Position numbers and translations under genes: made by a program. DNA of 64,000 bases from Pseudomonas parafulva (GTDB lineage: Bacteria > Pseudomonadota > Gammaproteobacteria > Pseudomonadales > Pseudomonadaceae), in contig NZ_CP019952.1 of assembly GCF_002021815.1 (NCBI RefSeq), positions 3,503,001 to 3,567,000 on the forward strand, given 5' to 3'. How positions within the stretch are numbered: position 1 is the stretch's first letter; each line of letters begins with the position of its first letter. A model generated the notes under the pieces. The model worked only from the letters and a program-made list of their open reading frames with translations. It searched no databases and had not been told where the DNA came from. Positions 10,076 through 17,355 of this stretch are shown piece after piece.

Positions 10076-11272
10076 ATGAATCCTGCCTTGAGCCAGCTCC
10101 AGCCCTACCCTTTCGAAAAGCTTCGTGCCCTGCTGGGTAGCGTTACACCCGCTGCTGACAAGCGCGCCATTGCCCTGTCGATCGGCGAGCCCAAGCACGC
10201 CTCGCCACCCTTCGTGGCCCAGGCGATGGCAGACAACCTCGACAAGCTGGCGGTATACCCCAGCACCCTGGGCCTGCCTGCCTTGCGCCAAGCCATCGGG
10301 CAGTGGTGCGAGCGACGCTTTGGCGTGCCGGCTGGCTGGCTGGATGCCGAACGTCATATCCTGCCCGTGAACGGCACCCGCGAAGCGCTGTTCGCTTTTA
10401 CCCAGGCGGTGGTCGACCGTGATGCCGATGGCCTGGTGTTGAGCCCCAACCCGTTCTACCAGATCTATGAAGGGGCTGCGCTGCTGGCCGGCGCCACCCC
10501 GCATTACCTGCCATGCCTGGAAAGCAATGGCTTCAACCCCGACTTCGACGCGGTGCCCGACCACGTCTGGGCCCGTTGCCAGGTCCTGTTCCTGTGTTCA
10601 CCCGGCAACCCCACCGGCGCCCTGGTGCCGATGGACACCTTGAAGAAGTTGATCGCGCTGGCCGATGCGCACGACTTTGTGATCGCCGCCGACGAATGCT
10701 ACAGCGAGTTGTATTTCGATGAAGATGCACCGCCCCCGGGGCTGCTGACGGCCTGCGCGGAGCTGGGACGTCGCGATTTCAAGCGCTGCGTGGTATTCCA
10801 CAGCCTGTCCAAGCGTTCGAACCTGCCGGGTCTGCGCTCGGGCTTCGTCGCCGGCGATGCCGACATCATCAAGCCGTTCCTGCTGTACCGCACCTACCAT
10901 GGCTGCGCCATGCCGGTGCAGACACAGCTGGCCAGCATCGCCGCCTGGGAGGACGAGGCACATGTGCGCGCCAACCGCGACCAGTACCGCGCCAAGTACG
11001 ACGCCGTGCTGGCCATCCTTGAACCGGTACTGGACGTGCAACGCCCGGACGGCAGTTTCTACCTGTGGGCCAAGGTACCGGGTAGCGATGTCGACTTCAC
11101 GCGCGATCTGTTCGAGGCCGAGCACGTGACCGTGGTACCAGGCTCGTACCTGTCCCGTGAAGTGGATGAGGTAAATCCCGGCGCCGGACGCGTGCGCATG
11201 GCACTGGTCGCCCCACTGTCCGAATGCATCGAGGCAGCCGAGCGAATTCGCGCGTTCATGCACGCGAGCTGA
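10076..11272 (+). CDS. dapC: Succinyldiaminopimelate transaminase
   Basis: PLP-dependent class I/II aminotransferase of the succinylase branch of lysine/diaminopimelate synthesis. It acts between DapD and DapE, which are also encoded in this window. The 398-aa protein has the NPFYQIYEGA and SPGNPTGAL segments, the ADECYSELYFDE motif, and the Schiff-base lysine in SLSKRSNLPGLRSGF (about Lys246). The C-terminal Arg motif lies in AGRVRMALV. It starts 27 bases after glnD and may be co-transcribed with it. Confidence 0.92.
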   Translation: MNPALSQLQPYPFEKLRALLGSVTPAADKRAIALSIGEPKHASPPFVAQAMADNLDKLAVYPSTLGLPALRQAIGQWCERRFGVPAGWLDAERHILPVNGTREALFAFTQAVVDRDADGLVLSPNPFYQIYEGAALLAGATPHYLPCLESNGFNPDFDAVPDHVWARCQVLFLCSPGNPTGALVPMDTLKKLIALADAHDFVIAADECYSELYFDEDAPPPGLLTACAELGRRDFKRCVVFHSLSKRSNLPGLRSGFVAGDADIIKPFLLYRTYHGCAMPVQTQLASIAAWEDEAHVRANRDQYRAKYDAVLAILEPVLDVQRPDGSFYLWAKVPGSDVDFTRDLFEAEHVTVVPGSYLSREVDEVNPGAGRVRMALVAPLSECIEAAERIRAFMHAS

Positions 11273-11297
11273 AGCCTTAACGCGAGACGGGGCCAGC

Positions 11298-12944
11298 TCA
11301 CTTGACCTGGCCCAGGTTAGCCTCGCTCATGTCCAACTCGCCCAGCACATGCCGCACCACCTCGTCACCGAGCAGGTGCTGGCGGTGCAGGTTGTACAGT
11401 TCCAGGCGCTGGGCCCGCAGCGCACGCAAGCGCAGACGGCGCTCGAGCAGGTCCATCTGCTCGGCCAGGGCCCTGGCCTCTTCGCTGTCGTTGTGCCGGT
11501 CCAGCTGATCGCGATACTCGGCCATCAGCCGAGCTTTCAACTCCGTAGCCAGTGTGGCCTGGGCGGCATCCTGCGGGGCGTTGGCATCGACCACCTCCTC
11601 GGCCTCCAAGGCGTGAATCGCAGCCTCAGCGGTGCGTCGCCAGGCCTCATGTACCTCTTGCTGCATGCGCTCGTCAGGGCTTTTGCTCACCCCGCGCAGC
11701 AAAAGCGGCAACGCGACACAGGCGCTGATCAACGACAGCAGGATGACACCGGCGGCAATGAAGATCAGCAGGTCGCGTTCTGGAAACGCCTTGCCCGCCC
11801 CAATCAGCAACGGGATCGACATCACACCTGCCAGGGTGACAGCCCCTCTCACACCGCCCAGCGTGAGCAGCCAGCACGAGCGCGCGGTGGGCAACATCAC
11901 CAGCGCAGGCCTGCCCCGCCAGCGGCGTAGAACCCCCACCAGGCGCCAGATGCTCTGCACCCAGATGAACCGCAGCAAGATCAGCGTCGCGAAGATGGCG
12001 ACCACGTCCAGGCAGCGCCAGGCGAGGGTCGGCCACAGCGTGGTTTCATGGCTGACCACCGCCTTGACGATGTCGGGCAGTTGCAAGCCCAGCAGCAGGA
12101 AAATCAAGCCGTTGAACGCGAACTCCAGCAGCGACCACACGCTGCGATTGAGCAGGCGGGTGCTGGTCTGGCGTGGCAGCAGGTCGAGCCAGCTCTGCAT
12201 CATGCCAGCCGCCACTGCCGAGAGGATGCCCGAAACCCCGAGGCGCTCGGCCACCACATAGGCCGCGAACGGCAGCAGCAGCATGAACACCACATGGGTA
12301 GCCGGGTCGTCCCAGCCGCGGCCGATCATCCAGGCACGCAGGCGGCCGACCAGCCAACTCAGCGCCACCCCCACAGCCAGGCCGCCAAGCGCTACCAGTG
12401 CGAAGCTGAAGCTGGCGTCGGTCAGTGAAAACACACCGGTAATGGCGGCAGCCAGGGCGAACTTGAATGTGACCAGGCCCGAAGCATCGTTCATCAACGC
12501 CTCACCCTGGAGCATGTGCATCAATGGCGTAGGCAGGCGGTCCTGGGTAATGGCCGAAACGGCCACCGCGTCGGTCGGCGACAATACGGCTGCCAGCGCG
12601 AATGCTACCGGCAACGGGATGCTCGGCAGCAGCCAGTGGATGAAATAGCCCGCACCGACCACGGTAAACAGCACCAACCCCACCGCCAGGGCCACCACCG
12701 GGCCCCGAATGCGCCACAACTCGCGCTTGGGAATGCGCCAGCCATCGGCGAACAACAGCGGCGGCAAAAACAGGAACAAAAACAGCTCGGGGTTCAGGGC
12801 GACATGCAGCCCGAGGGTCGGCCAGGCCAGCAAAGCGCCAGCGGCGATCTGTACCAGCGGCAGAGGCAGGGGAATGAGGCGGCCGACCAATTTCGACACG
12901 CTGACCAGCATCAGCAGGATAAGGACGGTATAGGCGGACTGCAT
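11298..12944 (-). CDS. Na+/H+ antiporter, CPA1 (NhaP/YjcE-like) family
   Basis: Inner-membrane cation/proton antiporter. The 548-aa protein has about 12 hydrophobic segments over the first 400 residues. Ion-site-like motifs are LSPTDAVAVSAI and GEALMNDASGLVTFKFA (the ND pair), and FAFNGLIFLLLGLQL is also conserved. A charged, probably helical cytosolic tail of about 130 residues follows (for example LLERRLRLRALRAQRLELYN). GGAAG precedes the ATG. It converges with dapC (25 bases between stops), so it is a separate transcript. Whether it carries Na+ or K+ cannot be read from the sequence. Confidence 0.88.
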   Translation of the reverse strand: MQSAYTVLILLMLVSVSKLVGRLIPLPLPLVQIAAGALLAWPTLGLHVALNPELFLFLFLPPLLFADGWRIPKRELWRIRGPVVALAVGLVLFTVVGAGYFIHWLLPSIPLPVAFALAAVLSPTDAVAVSAITQDRLPTPLMHMLQGEALMNDASGLVTFKFALAAAITGVFSLTDASFSFALVALGGLAVGVALSWLVGRLRAWMIGRGWDDPATHVVFMLLLPFAAYVVAERLGVSGILSAVAAGMMQSWLDLLPRQTSTRLLNRSVWSLLEFAFNGLIFLLLGLQLPDIVKAVVSHETTLWPTLAWRCLDVVAIFATLILLRFIWVQSIWRLVGVLRRWRGRPALVMLPTARSCWLLTLGGVRGAVTLAGVMSIPLLIGAGKAFPERDLLIFIAAGVILLSLISACVALPLLLRGVSKSPDERMQQEVHEAWRRTAEAAIHALEAEEVVDANAPQDAAQATLATELKARLMAEYRDQLDRHNDSEEARALAEQMDLLERRLRLRALRAQRLELYNLHRQHLLGDEVVRHVLGELDMSEANLGQVK

Positions 12945-13306
12945 CCAGTGGGTCTTCCTTCTTCAAACGGCCCCGTGCACGAGGACAAAACGTAAACCTG
13001 GATCAGCATGGTAACGGGTGACAAGCTTGCCTGGCCGCTGCACCAAGGTCGCAGGTGGCGAACTAATGTGTAACATGAAGATACACCTGACACCCAAGGG
13101 TTCAGCCTGGGTTGGGCAATGACCGGTGGTTGGGTGCAATTGGGCGCACGTTCCTGCCTAGGCAGAGCGGCAGCAGGAGTATGCAGCAGCAACCCCGCCC
13201 GTTCGGGTCAACCGCCCGTGGCGCCGTGCGAAGGGTTATCGCATAATCGCGCGACTGACATTCGGAAATGGAGAGATTGGGGCGACACGTATCCCCGATG
13301 CACACA
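12945..13306. promoter_or_regulatory. Divergent intergenic region, antiporter / ArsC-like gene
   Basis: About 360 bases without a convincing gene. A -10-like CATAAT lies near 13241-13247 for the rightward gene, and a short hairpin (CCCG/CGGG) around 13196-13206. No integrase, att-like duplication or RNA gene is recognisable. The small open frames spanning it are weak and overlap each other on both strands. Confidence 0.35.
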
Positions 13307-13654
13307 ATGACCTACACGCTCTACGGCATCAAAGCCTGCGACACCATGAAAAAGGCTCGTACCTGGCTCGACGACCAGGCCATCGCCTACGAATTCCATG
13401 ACTACAAGACTCAAGGCATCGACCGTGACAGCCTGAACCGCTGGTGCGACGAGCACGGCTGGGAAACCATCCTCAACCGCGCCGGCACCACGTTCCGCAA
13501 GCTGGACGACGCCAGCAAAGCCGATCTCGACCAGGCCAAGGCCGTCGAGCTCATGCTGGCCCAGCCTTCGATGATCAAGCGCCCGGTACTCGACCTGGGT
13601 ACGCGCACGCTGGTGGGTTTCAAGCCCGACCTGTACGCCGCAGCCCTGGCCTGA
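13307..13654 (+). CDS. ArsC/Spx-family (YffB-like) reductase-fold protein
   Basis: A 115-aa thioredoxin-fold protein of the ArsC/Spx/YffB family. It starts TYTLYGIKACDTMKKARTWLD, with a single Cys in CDTM where oxidoreductases have CxxC. It then carries NRAGTTFRKLD and the conserved SMIKRPVLDLG segment. The family's role in Pseudomonas is unproven; a glutathione-dependent thiol reductase or a regulator are both possible. I chose the ATG at 13307; an in-frame ATG at 13298 is equally allowed, and neither has a strong Shine-Dalgarno. dapD follows 31 bases later, so the two may share a transcript. Confidence 0.85.
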   Translation: MTYTLYGIKACDTMKKARTWLDDQAIAYEFHDYKTQGIDRDSLNRWCDEHGWETILNRAGTTFRKLDDASKADLDQAKAVELMLAQPSMIKRPVLDLGTRTLVGFKPDLYAAALA

Positions 13655-13685
13655 GTCCCTACCCCATTTAGTACGAGGTAACTAC

Positions 13686-14720
13686 ATGTCCAATTCCCTG
13701 TTCAGCCTGGCCTTCGGTGTCGGCTCCCAGAACCGCCAGGGCGCCTGGCTGGAAGTGTTCTACGCACAGCCCCTGATCGACCCGAGCCCCGAGTTGGTCG
13801 CTGCCATCGCACCGATCCTTGGCTATGAAGGTGGCAACCAGGCCATCACCTTCAGCAACGCCCAGGCCGCGCAACTGGCCGACGCCGTCAGAAGCGTCGA
13901 TGCCGCTCAAGCCGCCCTGCTCACGCGCCTGGCAGAAAGCCAAAAACCGTTGGTAGCCACCCTGCTGGCCGAAGACGCCACCCTGGCCTCCACGCCCGAG
14001 GCGTACCTCAAACTGCACCTGCTGTCCCATCGCCTGGTCAAGCCGCACGGCGTGAGCCTGGCCGGTATCTTCCCCCTGCTGCCAAACGTGGCTTGGACCA
14101 ACATCGGTGCCGTGGACCTGGCCGAGCTCGCCGAGCTGCAACTCGAAGCGCGCCTGCGTGGTGAGCTGCTGGAAGTGTTCTCGGTGGACAAGTTCCCGAA
14201 GATGACCGACTACGTGGTCCCGGCCGGCGTGCGCATCGCCGACACTGCACGGGTACGCCTGGGCGCCCACATCGGCGAAGGCACCACCATCATGCACGAA
14301 GGCTTCGTCAACTTTAACGCCGGCACCGAAGGCCCAGGCATGATCGAAGGGCGTGTTTCGGCCGGCGTCTTCGTCGGCAAGGGCTCGGACCTCGGTGGCG
14401 GCTGCTCGACCATGGGAACCCTGTCCGGTGGCGGCAACATCGTTATCAAGGTGGGCGAAGGCTGCCTGATCGGTGCCAACGCCGGTATCGGCATCCCGCT
14501 GGGTGATCGCAATACTGTTGAAGCGGGTCTGTACATCACCGCCGGGACCAAGGTGAACCTGCTGGATGAGCACAACGAACTGGTCAAGGTCGTCAAGGCA
14601 CGCGACCTGGCTGGCCAGGCCGACCTGTTGTTCCGCCGCAATTCGCTCAATGGCGCCGTCGAGTGCAAGACCCACAAGTCAGCCATCGAGCTGAACGAAG
14701 CCTTGCACGCACACAACTGA
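13686..14720 (+). CDS. dapD: 2,3,4,5-tetrahydropyridine-2,6-dicarboxylate N-succinyltransferase (long form)
   Basis: Transfers succinate from succinyl-CoA to tetrahydrodipicolinate, committing carbon to the succinylase diaminopimelate route. At 344 aa it is the long Pseudomonas/actinobacterial type, not the ~274-aa enterobacterial one. An extra N-terminal domain precedes a left-handed beta-helix of hexapeptide repeats (for example VRIADTARVRLGAHIGEG and GCLIGANAGIGIPLGD). GAGG lies before the ATG. The product feeds DapC (10076-11272), then DapE (20143-21294). Confidence 0.96.
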   Translation: MSNSLFSLAFGVGSQNRQGAWLEVFYAQPLIDPSPELVAAIAPILGYEGGNQAITFSNAQAAQLADAVRSVDAAQAALLTRLAESQKPLVATLLAEDATLASTPEAYLKLHLLSHRLVKPHGVSLAGIFPLLPNVAWTNIGAVDLAELAELQLEARLRGELLEVFSVDKFPKMTDYVVPAGVRIADTARVRLGAHIGEGTTIMHEGFVNFNAGTEGPGMIEGRVSAGVFVGKGSDLGGGCSTMGTLSGGGNIVIKVGEGCLIGANAGIGIPLGDRNTVEAGLYITAGTKVNLLDEHNELVKVVKARDLAGQADLLFRRNSLNGAVECKTHKSAIELNEALHAHN

Positions 14721-14801
14721 AACCCCCGCCGGGTATGAAGTGTTAAGATCGGGTCTGGCGCCTCCACGCCAGACCCGATTTTCATTCCAGGCCCCGCGAA
14801 T

Positions 14802-16007
14802 ATGTTCCAGCCCTCCCCCTGGCGTGCCGATTTTCCTGCCATCGACGCCCTGCAAAGCCAGCACCAGACCTATCTGGACAGCGCCGCGACCGCCCAGAAA
14901 CCCCAGGCGCTGCTCGAGGCCCTGGGCCATTACTATGGCAGCGGCGCGGCCAATGTCCACCGTGCCCAGCACCTGCCTGGCGCAAGGGCGACCGAGGCCT
15001 TCGAAGCCAGCCGCGACAAGGTTGCCCGCTGGTTGAATGTCGGCCAGACCGGGCAGATCGTGTTCACCCACGGCGCCACGGCTGCGCTGAACCTGCTGGC
15101 CTATGGCCTGGAGTCTCGCTTCGAGGCCGGCGACGAGATCGCCATCAGCGCCCTTGAACACCATGCCAACTTGCTGCCCTGGCAGCAACTGGCACACCGG
15201 CGCAACCTGCGCCTGGTGATATTGCCGGTCGATACGCGCGGCTTCATCGACCTGGAGCGAGCGCTGCAGATGATCGGGCCACGCACTCGTGTGCTCGCCG
15301 TCAGCCAGCTGTCCAACGTGCTGGGCACCTGGCAGCCGCTGCCGGCCCTGCTCGCCCATGCCCGCGCACAGGGTGCTCTGACGGTGGTGGACGGCGCCCA
15401 GGGTGTGGTGCATGGGCGCCAGGACATGCAGCAACTGGGGTGCGACTTCTACGTGTTCTCCAGCCACAAGCTGTACGGGCCGGACGGGGTGGGCGTGCTG
15501 TACGGGCGCAATCAGGCGCTGGGCCTGCTGCGCCATTGGCAGTTTGGCGGGGAGATGGTGCAACTGGCCGAGTACCAGCGCGCGAGCTTCAGGCCGGCGC
15601 CACTGGGCCTGGAAGCTGGCACCCCGCCCATCGCCGGGGTGATCGGCCTTGGCGCTACGCTCGATTACCTCGCGGGCCTGGACACGGCGGCGGTGCTGGC
15701 TCACGAGGCCGGCTTGCATGCCCGGCTGATCGAGGGCCTCACGCAACGCGAAGGCATTCGCCTGCTAGGCCTGCCGCAGTGCGCGTTGGCCAGCTTTGTC
15801 GTGAAAGGCGTGCACAACGCCGACATCGCGCACCTGCTCACCGAGCAGGGCATCGCCGTGCGGGCAGGCCATCACTGTGCGATGCCACTGCTCCAGGGGT
15901 TGGGCCTGGACGGGGCGATCCGCGTGTCGCTGGGCCTCTACAATGATCAGGCCGACCTGCAACGTTTCTTCGAGGCGCTGGATCAGGCGCTGGAGCTGCT
16001 GCGATGA
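14802..16007 (+). CDS. csdA: Cysteine desulfurase, CsdA/SufS (group II)
   Basis: PLP enzyme that releases sulfur from cysteine as a persulfide. The 401-aa protein has the PLP-lysine in FSSHKLYGPDGVGVLYG and the nucleophilic Cys at about residue 359 in RAGHHCAMPLLQG, the group II arrangement. Its ATGA end overlaps csdE by four bases, so the pair is coupled and probably forms the sulfur-relay complex. tcdA follows on the opposite strand. In E. coli the same three genes act together in making cyclic t6A at tRNA position 37. Confidence 0.93.
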   Translation: MFQPSPWRADFPAIDALQSQHQTYLDSAATAQKPQALLEALGHYYGSGAANVHRAQHLPGARATEAFEASRDKVARWLNVGQTGQIVFTHGATAALNLLAYGLESRFEAGDEIAISALEHHANLLPWQQLAHRRNLRLVILPVDTRGFIDLERALQMIGPRTRVLAVSQLSNVLGTWQPLPALLAHARAQGALTVVDGAQGVVHGRQDMQQLGCDFYVFSSHKLYGPDGVGVLYGRNQALGLLRHWQFGGEMVQLAEYQRASFRPAPLGLEAGTPPIAGVIGLGATLDYLAGLDTAAVLAHEAGLHARLIEGLTQREGIRLLGLPQCALASFVVKGVHNADIAHLLTEQGIAVRAGHHCAMPLLQGLGLDGAIRVSLGLYNDQADLQRFFEALDQALELLR

Positions 16008-16414
16008 CCTTGCCGGCCCAAGCCCATCAGGCACTGGAGGCCTTTGCGCAGAGCAAGGGCTGGGAGCAGCGTGCGCGGCTGTTGATGCAGTGGGGGGAAC
16101 GGCTGGAACCGCTGGCCGAAGCCGAGAAAACCGAGGCCAATCGCGTGCACGGGTGCGAAAGCCTGGTCTGGCTGGTGGCCGATGCCGTGGACGGCCACTG
16201 GCAATTCAAGGCCAGCAGCGATGCACGCCTGCTGCGCGGTCTGCTGGCGCTGCTGCTGGTGAGGGTGCAGGGCTTGAACAGTGAGGCGCTGCTAGCGCTG
16301 GACGTACAGGACTGGTTCGGGCAACTGGGCCTTGAGCGCCAGTTGTCGCCCTCACGCAGCAACGGCTTGCATGCCGTGGTGCAGCGCATGGCGGTGCTGG
16401 CATCGGGGCGGTGA
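16004..16414 (+). CDS. csdE: SufE-family sulfur acceptor CsdE
   Basis: Takes the persulfide sulfur from CsdA and raises its activity. The 136-aa protein has the acceptor Cys51 in VHGCESLVWLV and the conserved LLRGLLALLL helix, typical of the SufE fold. The start overlaps csdA by four bases. It ends 13 bases from the convergent tcdA stop, with no obvious terminator between. Confidence 0.93.
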   Translation: MTLPAQAHQALEAFAQSKGWEQRARLLMQWGERLEPLAEAEKTEANRVHGCESLVWLVADAVDGHWQFKASSDARLLRGLLALLLVRVQGLNSEALLALDVQDWFGQLGLERQLSPSRSNGLHAVVQRMAVLASGR

Positions 16415-16427
16415 TGCCAGCACGCAC

Positions 16428-17237
16428 TCACGCTGGCCGGACACGCTCCGAAGGCCGCCTGGCACCTGCTACCAGCTTCTCCACAGCTTTACTGGCGGCC
16501 ACCATGCCGAAGGTGGCCGTCACCATCATCACCGCGCCAAAGCCGCCGGAGCAGTCCAGCCGCACGCCCTCACCCACAAAACTCTTCTGCAGGCACACGC
16601 TGCCATCCCCCTTGGGATAACGCAGCTGCTCACTGGAAAACACACAGGGCACGCCATAGTTACGGCTGACATTGCGCGAGAAGTTGTAGTCGCGGCGCAG
16701 GGTCGAGCGCACCCGTGAGGCCAGCGGGTCGTTGAAGGTCTTGTTCAAGTCCGCGATCTGGATCTGGGTCGGATCGATCTGGCCACCTGCACCACCGGTG
16801 GTGACGATGCCGATCTTGCGCCGCCGGCACCAGGCGATCAGGGCTGCCTTGGCCATCACGCTGTCGATGCAGTCCACCACGTAGTCGAACTGTTCAGTGA
16901 TGTACTCGGCCATGGTCTCGCGGGTGACGAAATCGGCCACTGCATGCACCTTGCACGCCGGGTTGATTGCCCGCAGGCGCTCGGCCATTACCTCGACCTT
17001 GGGCCGGCCCACCTGCCCTTCCAGCGCGTGTGCCTGACGGTTGGTATTGCTCACGCACACATCGTCCAGGTCGAACAAGGTGACCTCACCCACCCCCGAG
17101 CGGGCCAGGGCTTCGGCCACCCATGAGCCCACCCCGCCAATCCCGACGATGCCAACATGGGCCTGTTGCAGGCGCTGCAAGCCCTGGTCGCCATACAGGC
17201 GGGCCACCCCTGCAAACCGTGGATCTTCTGTGCTCAT
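16428..17237 (-). CDS. tcdA: tRNA threonylcarbamoyladenosine dehydratase
   Basis: E1-like ATP-dependent enzyme (CsdL/YgdL) that dehydrates t6A37 to cyclic t6A. The 269-aa protein has the ThiF/MoeB ATP-binding motif GIGGVGSWVAEALARSGVG near residue 32 and the DLDDVCVSNTNRQ segment. It also has the VDCIDSVMAK motif and a C-terminal membrane-prone helix (GAVMMVTATFGMVAASK). Its closeness to csdA-csdE fits the known partnership. tsaB, needed earlier for t6A, is also in this window (36810-37484). Confidence 0.93.
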   Translation of the reverse strand: MSTEDPRFAGVARLYGDQGLQRLQQAHVGIVGIGGVGSWVAEALARSGVGEVTLFDLDDVCVSNTNRQAHALEGQVGRPKVEVMAERLRAINPACKVHAVADFVTRETMAEYITEQFDYVVDCIDSVMAKAALIAWCRRRKIGIVTTGGAGGQIDPTQIQIADLNKTFNDPLASRVRSTLRRDYNFSRNVSRNYGVPCVFSSEQLRYPKGDGSVCLQKSFVGEGVRLDCSGGFGAVMMVTATFGMVAASKAVEKLVAGARRPSERVRPA

Positions 17238-17355
17238 GTCAGTACCTCAAAAAACCGGCGCGCATTATAGGCCAGCCAGGCCATGGCCTGCACGGTTAGG
17301 AAAGACACCTTAACCCTGCTTTAATGTCGTAACACTTCGACACTTATGGACGACA

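Noticed and set aside
7079..10564. 1161-aa open frame antisense to map, glnD and dapC
   Set aside because: It is a GC-driven antisense shadow of well-supported genes: low-complexity Gly/Gln/His-rich translation, no domain, and no start signal.
12945..13306. Small RNA or attachment site in the antiporter/ArsC-like gap
   Set aside because: No terminator hairpin with T run, no tRNA end and no direct repeat found by eye.
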